From positions 186,001-250,000 of the forward strand of contig NZ_NJIF01000008.1 of NCBI RefSeq assembly GCF_002209555.1: 64,000 nucleotides of DNA, given 5' to 3'. The stretch is from Achromobacter insolitus (GTDB taxonomy: Bacteria; Pseudomonadota; Gammaproteobacteria; Burkholderiales; Burkholderiaceae_B). Positions 51,211-63,237 of the stretch are shown piece by piece; the first letter of the stretch is position 1, and each line of letters begins with the position of its first letter. The notes beneath the pieces are model-generated. The model searched no databases and was not told the DNA's origin. It saw nothing but the letters and a program-made list of their open reading frames with translations. The position numbers and the translations under genes are program-made.

Positions 51211-52395
51211 ATGACCGACACCATCCTCGTCATCAACGCCGGCAGTTCCAGCATCAAGTTCTATCTATACGACATCGACGGCGCGCAGGAACTCGCCCCG
51301 CGGCTGGGCGGGCAGCTCGAGGGCATAGGCACCTCGCACCCCAAGCTGCGGGTGCGCGATGCGGCCGGCCAGACCCTGGTCGAACGCGAAATCGCGCCTG
51401 GCCACGCGCCCGACGTGCCCAATGCGCAGGAAGTCGTGGGCACCTGGCTCAGCGGCCATCTGGGCGGCGCGCCGCTGGCCGTGGGCCACCGGGTGGTGCA
51501 CGGCGGCCCCGAGCTCTCCGAACCGGTGCTGATCGACGACGCCATCCTCGCCAAGCTCGACACCTTCACGCCGCTGGCCCCGCTGCACCAGCCAAATAAC
51601 CTGGCGCCCATCCGCGTGATCCGCGAGCGCCGGCCCTGGATCCCGCAAGTCGCCTGCTTCGACACCGCATTCCATCGCAGCCACTCCGATGTGGCCGACC
51701 GCTATGCGCTGCCGGAACGGCTGTACCAGCAAGGCGTGCGCCGCTACGGCTTTCACGGCCTGTCCTACGAATACATCGCCCAACGCCTGCGTAAGGCGCT
51801 GCCCGACATCGCCGACGGCAAGATCATCGCGGCGCACCTGGGCTCCGGCGTGTCGGCTTGCGCCATGCACCATGGCAAGAGCGTGGACAGCACCATGGGC
51901 TTCACCGCGCTTGAGGGCCTGCCCATGGGCACGCGCCCCGGCCGCCTGGACCCTGGCGTCGTGTTGTGGATGATGGAACGCGGCATGAACCACGACGAGA
52001 TCGAGCACTTGCTCTATCACGATTGCGGCATGAAGGGCCTTTCCGGCATCAGCAACGACATGCGCGAATTGCTGGCCAGCGACGCGCCGTCGGCCAAGCT
52101 GGCGCTGCAGTACTTCGCCTGGCGCGTGGCGGAAGGCATGATAGGCCTGGCCTGCGCGATGAACGGCGTGGACGGCATCGTTTTCACGGCGGGCGTGGGA
52201 GAAAACTCCGCCGAGATCCGCCAGGCGATCAGCGAGCACTGGGGCTGGCTGGGCATCAAGGTTGATCCCGAACGCAACGCCCGCCACGGACCTCGCATTT
52301 CCGCGGACGACAGCCGCATCGGCGTGTATGTGGTGCGCACCAATGAAGAACTGATCATCGCGCAGCACACGCTGGCGCTTGTGAGGCAGCGATGA
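51211..52395 (+). CDS. ackA: Acetate/propionate kinase
   Basis: This 394-residue acetokinase uses acyl phosphate and ADP to make ATP. ILVINAGSSSIKFYLYD is the N-terminal phosphate motif. VGHRVVHGGPE, FDTAFH, RRYGFHGLSYEYIAQ, IAAHLGSGVSACAM and GIVFTAGVGENSAEIR are the family motifs. It follows the phosphotransacetylase gene after a repeat-bearing gap and overlaps fabI by 4 nt. Confidence 0.96.
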   Translation: MTDTILVINAGSSSIKFYLYDIDGAQELAPRLGGQLEGIGTSHPKLRVRDAAGQTLVEREIAPGHAPDVPNAQEVVGTWLSGHLGGAPLAVGHRVVHGGPELSEPVLIDDAILAKLDTFTPLAPLHQPNNLAPIRVIRERRPWIPQVACFDTAFHRSHSDVADRYALPERLYQQGVRRYGFHGLSYEYIAQRLRKALPDIADGKIIAAHLGSGVSACAMHHGKSVDSTMGFTALEGLPMGTRPGRLDPGVVLWMMERGMNHDEIEHLLYHDCGMKGLSGISNDMRELLASDAPSAKLALQYFAWRVAEGMIGLACAMNGVDGIVFTAGVGENSAEIRQAISEHWGWLGIKVDPERNARHGPRISADDSRIGVYVVRTNEELIIAQHTLALVRQR

Positions 52396-53165
52396 GCGCG
52401 CTCTTGCCACTGGCCGGCAAGCGTGGCCTGGTGACAGGCATCGCCAACGCCGACTCCATCGCCTGGGGCTGTGCCAAGGCCTTCCACGCGCTGGGCGCCG
52501 AGCTTGCCGTGACCTACCTGAACGACAAGGCCCTGCGGCACGTGGAGCCGTTGGCCCGCCAGGTGGAAGCGCCGCTTCTATTGCCGCTGGACCTGATGCG
52601 CGACGGGGAACTGGAAGCCGTCTTCGACACCGTCGCCAACGAATGGGGACAGCTGGATTTCGTGCTGCATTCCATCGCGTTTGCACCCCGCGACGATCTG
52701 CACGGCCGCGTGACCGACTGCTCGCGCGCCGGCTTCCTGCAGGCCATGGACGTCTCCTGCTGGTCCTTCATCCGCATGGCCAAGCTCGCCGAGCCGCTGA
52801 TGCGCAATGGCGGCACACTGTTCTGCATGAGCTACTACGGTTCGCAGATGGTGGTCGAGCACTACAACATGATGGGGCCGGTGAAGGCAGCGCTGGAATC
52901 CGCCACCCGCTATCTCGCGGCCGAGCTGGGCCCGCAAGGCATACGCGTGCACGCCATTTCTCCCGGACCGCTGAAGACGCGCGCCGCCTCGGGCATCGCC
53001 GAGTTCGACGCGCTGCTGGACCGCGCACAGGCCAAGGCGCCCACGCGCAGCCTCGTGTCCATCGACGACGTGGGCGAAGCCACCGCCTGGCTGGCCACCG
53101 ACGCCGCCCGCCGCATGACCGGGCAGACGATCTACATCGACGGCGGCTATCACATCATCGACTAA
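52392..53165 (+). CDS. fabI: Enoyl-ACP reductase FabI
   Basis: FabI (257 aa) is an NADH-dependent enoyl-ACP reductase of fatty-acid elongation. GKRGLVTGIANADSIAWGCAKA is the FabI-type nucleotide motif. LDFVLHSIAFAP follows, and the catalytic residues Tyr148, Tyr158 and Lys165 (SYYGSQ, YNMMGPVK) keep the E. coli 146/156/163 spacing. As last gene of the DUF3141-pta-ackA operon it is likely an additional copy used under that operon's conditions, but whether another fabI exists cannot be seen here. Confidence 0.95.
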   Translation: MSALLPLAGKRGLVTGIANADSIAWGCAKAFHALGAELAVTYLNDKALRHVEPLARQVEAPLLLPLDLMRDGELEAVFDTVANEWGQLDFVLHSIAFAPRDDLHGRVTDCSRAGFLQAMDVSCWSFIRMAKLAEPLMRNGGTLFCMSYYGSQMVVEHYNMMGPVKAALESATRYLAAELGPQGIRVHAISPGPLKTRAASGIAEFDALLDRAQAKAPTRSLVSIDDVGEATAWLATDAARRMTGQTIYIDGGYHIID

Positions 53166-53200
53166 GCCCTGCGCAAGGCGCGTGGCGCGGTAAGCCGCCC

Positions 53201-54889
53201 TTAGCCCAGCGCGGCGGGCGGTGCCTGGCGCCAGCGCTCGATCGCCTCGACCGCCTGTTCAGGGCTGCCAAAAATCTTCTCGCGGCCGATCTTCTTGACC
53301 AGGCCCGATCGCTCCAGCGCGGTGCGGAACTGACCGTGCCCGCCCGCGACCAGCAGCGTAATGCCGCGTTCGTCGAGTTCGCGCTTGAGCTCATACAGCG
53401 CCTCGACGGCATCGGCATCGGCCTGCGTCATGGCTTCCGCGTCCAGCACGAACCAGCGCACATCGCCCGCCTGCTCCATGACTTCACGGGCGCGCCGGCG
53501 GAAGGTGTCGGCATTGAAAAACCAGACCGAGGACTCAAACAGCCAGATCACCGTGCCCGGCACCGGCTGCGCTTCGGGGTTCAGATGCAGCTTGCCCAGC
53601 ACCGACTCCCCAGGCAGCCGGCCCAGCAAGGCGTCACGCGGATTGCCCGACACGTACATCGCGTACAGCAGCGTGGCGCCCACCGACACCGCCACGCCTT
53701 GCAGCACGCCGAAGCCCACCACCCCGACCGCGGCGAGAACGCCGAACGCCAGCTCGATGCGCGAAATTCGGGCCAGGCGCATGAAGGCGTGGCCGTCGAA
53801 CAGGCTGACGGCGGCCAGCAGCAAAATGGCCGACAGCACTGCCTGCGGCAACCAATACAGCGGACCGCTCAACAGGCCCACCACGATGGCCAGCGCCGCC
53901 GCCGCGGTGACGCTGACCAACGGCGAAGAACCTCCGGCCACCAGGCCCACCGCCGTGCGGGAATCTGCGCCCGTCACGACAAACCCCTGGAACAGGCCGG
54001 CCGCCATGTTGGCTGCGCCAAAGCCCACCAGTTCACGGTTGGGATCCACGTGCTCGCCGGTGCGCGCGGCAAAGCTGCGGGCCGTCACGATGCCGCTGGA
54101 AAAGCTCACCACCAATACCCCTGCGGCGCCCAGCAGAATGCCATCCACGCCCTCCAGCCGCAGCGGCAGGCTCAGGGCCGGCAAGCCCGCAGGCACTTCG
54201 CCAACGACAGCGATGCCCAGGCCAGGGAAATTGAAAAGCCATGACAACAGGCAGGCCAGCACCACCAGCATGATCGGGCCAGGCCAGGTCGGCCGCCAGC
54301 GCTTCACCGCCACCAGCAGCGCGCAGGACGTCAGCCCCAGGATCAGGGTGGGTATCTGGATTTCCGGCAGGCGCCGCGACAGTTCCAGGAAGGGATGCAC
54401 CAAGCCGCTGTTGCGCAGGCCCACGCCCGTCAACCCGCTCAATTGCGACAAGGCCAGCGTGATCGCCACGCCCGCCATGTAGCCGATCAGGACGGGCCGG
54501 GACAGCAGGTTGGCCAGCACGCCCAGCCGCAGCGCGCGCGCGATCAGGCACCCTACGCCCACCGTCAGGGCGATGCCGGTGGCGGCGACCAGGCGGTCTT
54601 CCGGCGTGGTCAGCGCCATGCCGGTCAGGGTGGCTGCGATCAGGGTGCAGGTGGCCGTGTCCGGCCCCACGATCAAGGTACGCGACGAGCCGAACAGGGC
54701 GTAGCCCAACATTCCGGCGATGGCTGCCCACAGCCCCGCCACCGGCGGCACGCCCATCATGGCGGCGTAGGCCAGGCCCACAGGCAACGCCACCGCCGCC
54801 ACGCTCAGGCCGGCAGTGACGTCTCGCCGCGCCGATTCCCGGGTAATCCCACGGAAGTTGTTGAGGCCGGGAATGAAACGAAGATTCAT
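53201..54889 (-). CDS. SulP-family anion transporter with STAS domain
   Basis: This 562-residue inner-membrane protein has a transmembrane region of about 400 residues (RRDVTAGLSVAAVALPVGLAYAAMMGVPPVAGLWAAIAGMLGYALFG, GFVVTGADSRTAVG). A cytoplasmic STAS domain occupies about residues 430-550 (VIWLFESSVWFFNADTFRRRA, FVLDAEAMTQADADAVEALYEL, GLVKKIGREKIFGSPEQAVEAI). SulP proteins take up sulfate, bicarbonate or dicarboxylates; the substrate is undetermined. A 7-bp dyad (54997-55011) lies upstream. Confidence 0.95.
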   Translation of the reverse strand: MNLRFIPGLNNFRGITRESARRDVTAGLSVAAVALPVGLAYAAMMGVPPVAGLWAAIAGMLGYALFGSSRTLIVGPDTATCTLIAATLTGMALTTPEDRLVAATGIALTVGVGCLIARALRLGVLANLLSRPVLIGYMAGVAITLALSQLSGLTGVGLRNSGLVHPFLELSRRLPEIQIPTLILGLTSCALLVAVKRWRPTWPGPIMLVVLACLLSWLFNFPGLGIAVVGEVPAGLPALSLPLRLEGVDGILLGAAGVLVVSFSSGIVTARSFAARTGEHVDPNRELVGFGAANMAAGLFQGFVVTGADSRTAVGLVAGGSSPLVSVTAAAALAIVVGLLSGPLYWLPQAVLSAILLLAAVSLFDGHAFMRLARISRIELAFGVLAAVGVVGFGVLQGVAVSVGATLLYAMYVSGNPRDALLGRLPGESVLGKLHLNPEAQPVPGTVIWLFESSVWFFNADTFRRRAREVMEQAGDVRWFVLDAEAMTQADADAVEALYELKRELDERGITLLVAGGHGQFRTALERSGLVKKIGREKIFGSPEQAVEAIERWRQAPPAALG

Positions 54890-54996
54890 GATGCTGCGGG
54901 AATCGGAGAGAAAGCGCGCACAGCGCGCCGATTTGCGCCAAGGCTACACCAAGCCAGACAGCCCCGGGCGGACCGGGATCAAAGCCCCGTCACTTT

Positions 54997-55011
54997 ATTC
55001 CTCCGAGGAAT
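54997..55011. promoter_or_regulatory. Dyad in the SulP/Bug divergent promoter region
   Basis: ATTCCTC-C-GAGGAAT is a perfect 7-bp dyad with a one-base centre in the 280-bp divergent gap, possibly an operator for either gene. Confidence 0.3.
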
Positions 55012-55169
55012 GAACTTCCTTAAATTTTTATCCCTTTTCGACAGCAGCCCCAATGCGTAGAGTCGCCAGCATAAGAAAAAGCGGCCGGCAGGCCGCGCCT
55101 GTACATCACTATGGCCGACTCTCCGCCTCCTCCCGGGCGGACAAGACGGCTCGCACAACTGGAGACACC

Positions 55170-56153
55170 ATGTCGTTCGCTTTCCTGCGCCGCGCCGGCA
55201 GCGCGCTCGCGCTGGCCGCGCTGGCCACCGCCATCGCCCCTGCCGCCTCCGCCCAGTCCTATCCGGACCGTCCGATCAAACTGGTGGTGCCCTGGCCCCC
55301 GGGCGGCGCCACCGACGCGCTGGGCCGCATGCTCGCCCAGCGCCTGACCGAGAGACTGGGTCAAACGGTCATCGTGGACAACAAGGCGGGCGCAGGCGGC
55401 AATATCGGAACCGCGGCATTCGTGCGGGAAAAACCCGACGGCTATACGCTGCTGGTCGCCACCAGCTCGACCAACGCGGCCAACCCGCACCTGTATGCCC
55501 GGCTGGGCTTCGATCCGGTCAAGGACTTCACGCCCGTCGCCTTCGTCGCCGAAATCCCCAATATCCTGGAAGTCCCGAAACAATCGCCCTTCCAATCCGT
55601 CACCGACCTGATCACCGCGGCCAAGGCCAATCCCGGCAAGTTGAATTACGGGTCTGGCGGTGTCGGTTCATCGCAGCACCTGGCGGGGTCGATGTTCAAG
55701 TATTTGACCGGCGTGGACGTGATGCACATTCCTTACAAGGGCAGCGGGCCGGCGGTGTCCGATCTGCTCGCGGGCCAGGTCGACATGATGATAGACACGG
55801 GTTCCCTGGCCCAGGTGCAGGCCGGCGCCTTGCGCGCGCTGGCGGTGGCGTCGCGCCAGCGGCTGCCCGCGCTGCCCGACGTGCCCACTTTCGCCGAAGC
55901 CGGCGTGAAGGATATGTACGCGTCCGCCTGGTACGGCATCGTCGCGCCCGCCGGCACTCCGCCCGACGTGGTGCAACGCCTGAACAAGGAAGTCAATGCC
56001 GTGGTCGCCGATCCGGAGATGAAAAAGCGGATGGAAGGCATGGGCGCGCTGGTCCCCGAAGGCCAGACGCCCGAAGCCTTTGGCGCATTCATACGGTCCG
56101 AGATCGACCGCTATGCCGACATCGTGAAGATGTCGGGCGCCAAGATGGAATAG
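55170..56153 (+). CDS. Bug-family tripartite tricarboxylate transporter substrate-binding protein
   Basis: The receptor (327 aa) has a Sec signal ([20 protein letters not shown], cleavage near ASAQ). [63 protein letters not shown] and [14 protein letters not shown] follow, all typical. GGAGA lies 4 nt upstream of the chosen ATG; the frame opens earlier at 55053. It is a single-gene unit with no transporter or enzyme partner nearby. Confidence 0.95.
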   Translation: MSFAFLRRAGSALALAALATAIAPAASAQSYPDRPIKLVVPWPPGGATDALGRMLAQRLTERLGQTVIVDNKAGAGGNIGTAAFVREKPDGYTLLVATSSTNAANPHLYARLGFDPVKDFTPVAFVAEIPNILEVPKQSPFQSVTDLITAAKANPGKLNYGSGGVGSSQHLAGSMFKYLTGVDVMHIPYKGSGPAVSDLLAGQVDMMIDTGSLAQVQAGALRALAVASRQRLPALPDVPTFAEAGVKDMYASAWYGIVAPAGTPPDVVQRLNKEVNAVVADPEMKKRMEGMGALVPEGQTPEAFGAFIRSEIDRYADIVKMSGAKME

Positions 56154-56191
56154 GCCATCCCAAGGCGGGACAGCCCCCCTACCTCTAACTC

Positions 56192-57388
56192 TTACTTGGT
56201 GGCCCGCGCTTCGAGCACGGCCACGGCGGGCAGCGTCTTGCCTTCCAGGAATTCCAGGAAAGCGCCGCCACCGGTCGAGATGTAGCCCACCTGCTCGCCG
56301 ATGCCGTACTTGGCGATTGCGGCCAGCGTGTCGCCGCCGCCGGCGATCGAGAAGCCTTCCGATTCGGCGATCGCGCGCGCCACCACTTCGGTGCCATTGG
56401 CGAACTGGTCGAATTCGAACACACCTACCGGGCCGTTCCAGACGATGGTGCCCGCCTGCTTCAGGATCTGGGCCAGCTGCGCCGCGGTCTTCGGCCCGAT
56501 GTCCAGAATCATGTCGTCGTCGGCCACGTCTTCAGCCGCCTTGACGGTGGCCTCGGCGTCGGCGCCGAAGGACTTGGCGCACACCACGTCCACAGGAATC
56601 GGCACGGCGGCGCCGCGCTGCTTCATGATGTCGATCACGGCGCGCGCCTGATCGACCTGGTCGGGTTCAGCCAGCGACTTGCCGATGGACAGGCCGGCAG
56701 CCAGCATGAACGTGTTGGCGATGCCGCCGCCCACGACCAGCTGGTCGACCTTGTCGGCCAGCGACTGCAGGATCGACAGCTTGGTCGACACCTTGGAGCC
56801 ACCCACGATGGCGACCAGCGGGCGCTTGGGTTCGTGCAGCGCGCGACCCAGGGCTTCCAGTTCGGCGGCCAGCAGCGGGCCGGCGCAGGCCACGGGCGCG
56901 AAACGCGCAATGCCGTGGGTGGTGGCTTCGGCGCGATGGGCGGTGCCGAACGCATCGTTGACGTAGACGTCGCACAGCGCGGCCATCTTCTTGGCCAGCG
57001 TCTCGTCATCTTTCTTTTCGCCGACGTTGACGCGGCAGTTTTCCAGCAGCACGACCTGGCCGTGATCGACCTGGACGCCGTCGACCCAGTCGCGCACCAG
57101 CTGCACGGGCATGCCCAGCAGCTCGGACAGGCGCTGGCCGACCTTGGCCAGCGAGTCGGCATCAGTCAGCACGCCTTCCTTGGGACGGCCCAGGTGGGAG
57201 GTGACCATGACGGCGGCGCCGGCGTCCAGCGCCATGCGGATGCCGGGCACCGAAGCGCGGATGCGGGTGTCTTCGCTGATGCGGCCGGCGTCGTCGAACG
57301 GCACGTTCAGATCGGCGCGAATGAACACGCGCTTGCCGGACAGGGCGCCGGACTTGGCCAGCGCGGACAGAGTGTTGACCTTGGACAT
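56192..57388 (-). CDS. pgk: Phosphoglycerate kinase
   Basis: PGK (398 aa) interconverts 1,3-bisphosphoglycerate and 3-phosphoglycerate with ATP formation. [55 protein letters not shown] and WNGPVGVFE are the family motifs, and [13 protein letters not shown] closes the nucleotide site. It follows gap on the same strand across a 134-bp gap with a strong hairpin. Together with tkt it forms a Calvin/glycolysis cluster. Confidence 0.97.
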   Translation of the reverse strand: MSKVNTLSALAKSGALSGKRVFIRADLNVPFDDAGRISEDTRIRASVPGIRMALDAGAAVMVTSHLGRPKEGVLTDADSLAKVGQRLSELLGMPVQLVRDWVDGVQVDHGQVVLLENCRVNVGEKKDDETLAKKMAALCDVYVNDAFGTAHRAEATTHGIARFAPVACAGPLLAAELEALGRALHEPKRPLVAIVGGSKVSTKLSILQSLADKVDQLVVGGGIANTFMLAAGLSIGKSLAEPDQVDQARAVIDIMKQRGAAVPIPVDVVCAKSFGADAEATVKAAEDVADDDMILDIGPKTAAQLAQILKQAGTIVWNGPVGVFEFDQFANGTEVVARAIAESEGFSIAGGGDTLAAIAKYGIGEQVGYISTGGGAFLEFLEGKTLPAVAVLEARATK

Positions 57389-57416
57389 ATTTGGATTCCT
57401 ACGATGGGCGTACAAA

Positions 57417-57462
57417 GGGGACGAACCCATTTTCCGCACGCGCGGAAAACAAATCCGTCCCC
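57417..57462 (-). promoter_or_regulatory. Nested hairpin between gap and pgk
   Basis: An outer 7-bp stem (GGGGACG 57417-57423 with CGTCCCC 57456-57462) encloses an inner perfect 8-bp stem (TTTTCCGC 57430-57437 with GCGGAAAA 57442-57449). On the minus strand TTTGT follows. It may act as a partial terminator or mRNA boundary. Confidence 0.6.
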
Positions 57463-57522
57463 TCTATGGACTAGGGCCTGTTCACACTAAAGCGAGCCAT
57501 GCACGGGCCCTCGCCGGGTTGC

Positions 57523-60584
<3,062 letters not shown>

Positions 60585-60724
60585 TCGGAAGGCTCTTTGA
60601 AGCTGGCGTGCCTACGGTCAAAATAGGGGCCAGTTGAGTAGGTTGCGAAGCATGGGATTTTAGCATCCAGGGGTTTCCCCCACGCCATCGGCCAGAAGGC
60701 GGCCCCATGCTAGGCTACCGCCCC

Positions 60725-60777
60725 GGGGGCAAGTGCCCCCGCGCCGCGCCCGGCAGCGGGCTGGCGGCCCCTTTTTT
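60725..60777 (+). promoter_or_regulatory. Hairpins and T tract upstream of rsmE
   Basis: GGGGGC-AAGT-GCCCCC (60725-60740) is followed by a second GC-rich imperfect stem and then CCCC plus six T (60771-60777), 25 bp before rsmE. It looks like a terminator or leader attenuator for transcription entering rsmE. Confidence 0.45.
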
Positions 60778-60801
60778 CCATAGCCAGCCGTACGTACATC
60801 C

Positions 60802-61533
60802 ATGTCAGCCCCCCGCTTCTTCTGCGACATCCCCCTGACCGCCGGCGCCCGCGTGGCGCTTCCGGAAGCCCTGGCGCACCACGCCCTGCGCGTGCTTCGG
60901 CTGCGCGCGGGCGAAGCCGTGGTGCTGTTCAACGGCCAGGGAGGCGAATATCCCGGCACGCTCGAGGTGGACGGCAAGGCCGGTTTCGCCCAGCTGGGCG
61001 AATTCGTGCCGCGCGAGGCCGAGCTGGCCGGGCGCGTCACCCTGGTGCAAGGGCTGCCCTCCGGGGACAAGATGGACTGGGTGGTGGAAAAGGCCGTGGA
61101 ACTGGGCGCCGCGCGAGTCAGCCCCATCGCGGCCCAGCGCAGCGTCCTGCAATTATCGGGCGCCCGGCTCGACAAGCGCTTGGCCCATTGGCAGCGCATC
61201 GCGCAGTCCGCCAGCGAACAATGCGGCCGCAACCGGCTGATGGCCGTGGACGCGCCCCTCACCCTGGCCGAATGGCTGCAACAGCCCGCCGACGGCCTCC
61301 GCCTGCTGTGCCACCCGGAAGCGGACGAGGACCTTGCCGGCACGCTGCGGGCCGCGGCCGGCCTGCAGGCCCTGACGTTGCTGGTCGGGCCCGAGGGCGG
61401 ATGGTCGGATAAGGAATTGGCCCAGGCCCGCGAGGCAGGCGTGCAGGCCGTGCGCTTCGGCCCGCGGGTGCTGCGCACCGAGACCGCGGGGTTGGCGCTG
61501 CTGTCGGCGGCCAGCGCGCTGCTCGCCTGGTAA
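60802..61533 (+). CDS. rsmE: 16S rRNA (uracil(1498)-N(3))-methyltransferase RsmE
   Basis: RsmE (243 aa) methylates U1498 of 16S rRNA with SAM. The N-terminal PUA-like part is LPEALAHHALRVLRLRAGEAVVLFNGQGGEY. The C-terminal SPOUT domain carries the knot motifs LLVGPEGGWSDKELAQA and RFGPRVLRTETAGLALLSA. It stands alone, divergent from tkt and convergent with the barstar-like gene. Confidence 0.95.
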   Translation: MSAPRFFCDIPLTAGARVALPEALAHHALRVLRLRAGEAVVLFNGQGGEYPGTLEVDGKAGFAQLGEFVPREAELAGRVTLVQGLPSGDKMDWVVEKAVELGAARVSPIAAQRSVLQLSGARLDKRLAHWQRIAQSASEQCGRNRLMAVDAPLTLAEWLQQPADGLRLLCHPEADEDLAGTLRAAAGLQALTLLVGPEGGWSDKELAQAREAGVQAVRFGPRVLRTETAGLALLSAASALLAW

Positions 61534-61543
61534 GGCAACCGGA

Positions 61544-62011
61544 TCAGCTGTCTTCGCCGTAGGGCGCAGCCGCCACCCCGGGTTCGGGATCCGGATGGCG
61601 CCCGGCGTGTTCGATGACATACGCAAAAACGCGACCATTCTCGCGCGCGAAATCCGCGGCGTCGGAACAGACGGTTTCGATGCGGCCAGAATCCTCTTCC
61701 AGCGCAGGGTCGCCCGAGTGCAGACGGTACAGCCAAAGCACCACGCCCGTTTTGTGGTCCAGCACGGTGTCGCACAGGCAGTCGTAGAGGGCGTCCAGGT
61801 TGCCGCCGAAGTATTCGGGGAAATCGACCGCCTTGACGATGGCGCGCAGCACCGCGGAACGGCTGCGGGCAGGATCGCAATTGGCGACGAACAGGGCCAG
61901 GCCGAGCTCATGGGCGGCGTCCACGACGGCCTTCTTGTCCAGCCCTTCATGGGCCAGCGCACCGCCGCGCATCAGTTGCCGCTGCAGAGTAGATTGGCCA
62001 TTGCGCGTCAT
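61544..62011 (-). CDS. Barstar-family protein
   Basis: The protein (155 aa) has the barstar core VVDAAHELGLALFVANCD, then VDFPEYFGGNLDALYDCLCD, which matches the ribonuclease-binding helix region of barstar. The C-terminus is extended and acidic (RHPDPEPGVAAAPYGEDS). Barstar inhibits barnase-type ribonucleases in the cytoplasm. No barnase-like gene is adjacent. It overlaps the patatin gene by 4 nt, so the two are coupled. Confidence 0.88.
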   Translation of the reverse strand: MTRNGQSTLQRQLMRGGALAHEGLDKKAVVDAAHELGLALFVANCDPARSRSAVLRAIVKAVDFPEYFGGNLDALYDCLCDTVLDHKTGVVLWLYRLHSGDPALEEDSGRIETVCSDAADFARENGRVFAYVIEHAGRHPDPEPGVAAAPYGEDS

Positions 62012-63237
62012 GCCTGAGCCTCCTTGAAAAAGGCGATCACTTCGTCGTTACGCTGCATCGTATCGGCATAACCCAGTTCAATCAATCGCTTGGTGTAGCT
62101 GGATTCAAATAAGAGGTAGGACATCAGCGATCCGCCGCCCGGACGGTCTGGATCGGACGATACACCGAGTACGCGGAAAAGAGCACGCGCCTGGGCCGGC
62201 ATATCCCGCAAATGTTCCAGCGCCATGACATCCAGCGACTGGCTGGGCGTGATCGTCAGGACCTCGATGCGCCGCGCATGGCCCTGCGCGGCGTCCGCGC
62301 CGGACTGGTCCATGAGGAAGTTGATGCGTTCCAGGCGTTCGACGTCGGCCGACAGGCCGTCCAGGAAAATGCTGGCCAGCGCGTGCCCGCCGACCTGCGC
62401 CAGCGAGGGATAAGGCGGCGAGTCCTCGCGGTTCTCGGGATGCGTTTCGTCGCGGAAACCGGTGCCGATCACCAGCACGCGATGCGCGCCCAGATGGATG
62501 GCCGGACTGATCGGCGCCAGCTGCCGCATCGAGCCGTCGCCGCACCACTCCCCCTTGCCATGCACCTGTACCTGCCGGGCCGGAAAGACGAAAGGAATGG
62601 CGGACGAGGCCATGAGATGGTCGATACCGATAGGCGTAGGCAGCGCCAGGCGCAGATAGCGATGCCAGGGCTCGATGGGCGTATGCGCCTGGTAGAAGGT
62701 CAGGTGCTCGCCGCTGGTATAGCCGGACGCCGTGATCGCCAGCGCCGACAGCGCTCCGCTTTCAAGGTTGGCGCGCAGATGCTGGAAGTCCAGCACGCGC
62801 TCCAGCAAAGCCTGCATTGGGCTGTTGTCCAGCAAGGAATGGGGCCGCTTTCGCGTCAGCCCCGAATACATCCATCCCAGCGACAGCAGACCCAGCCAGC
62901 GGACGCCGGTGCGTATGAGACCGGGCGCGTCGGCCCGGTAGATCATGTCGGTGTTCAGGGAAGACCACAGGCGGCGGATGCGGCGCACGCCCAGATGGGG
63001 CCTGTCGGCGCGGCAAGCCAGGGCGGCGGCATTGATGGCGCCCGCCGAGGTGCCGCAAATGATGTGGAAGGGATTCTGGAAGCGCGAATGCCAGTCCGGA
63101 TCCAGCAATTCCATGATGGCGCTGAGCACGCCCACCTGATAGGCGGCGCGGGCGCCGCCTCCGGTCAGGACCAGGCCGGTCGGCGTGCGCGGGCACGCCG
63201 GACCGGCAGGCGTTACTTCAACGCGGTGTGTTGACAT
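62008..63237 (-). CDS. Patatin-like phospholipase
   Basis: The protein (409 aa) carries the patatin catalytic dyad: oxyanion loop GGGARAAYQVG (residues 26-36), nucleophile Ser64 in GTSAG and Asp234 in GDGSMRQL. There is no signal peptide, so it probably acts at the inner face of the membrane as a lipid acyl hydrolase. Its ATG at 63237 lies inside the upstream malic enzyme gene (20-nt overlap), and its stop overlaps the barstar-like start. Confidence 0.93.
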   Translation of the reverse strand: MSTHRVEVTPAGPACPRTPTGLVLTGGGARAAYQVGVLSAIMELLDPDWHSRFQNPFHIICGTSAGAINAAALACRADRPHLGVRRIRRLWSSLNTDMIYRADAPGLIRTGVRWLGLLSLGWMYSGLTRKRPHSLLDNSPMQALLERVLDFQHLRANLESGALSALAITASGYTSGEHLTFYQAHTPIEPWHRYLRLALPTPIGIDHLMASSAIPFVFPARQVQVHGKGEWCGDGSMRQLAPISPAIHLGAHRVLVIGTGFRDETHPENREDSPPYPSLAQVGGHALASIFLDGLSADVERLERINFLMDQSGADAAQGHARRIEVLTITPSQSLDVMALEHLRDMPAQARALFRVLGVSSDPDRPGGGSLMSYLLFESSYTKRLIELGYADTMQRNDEVIAFFKEAQA

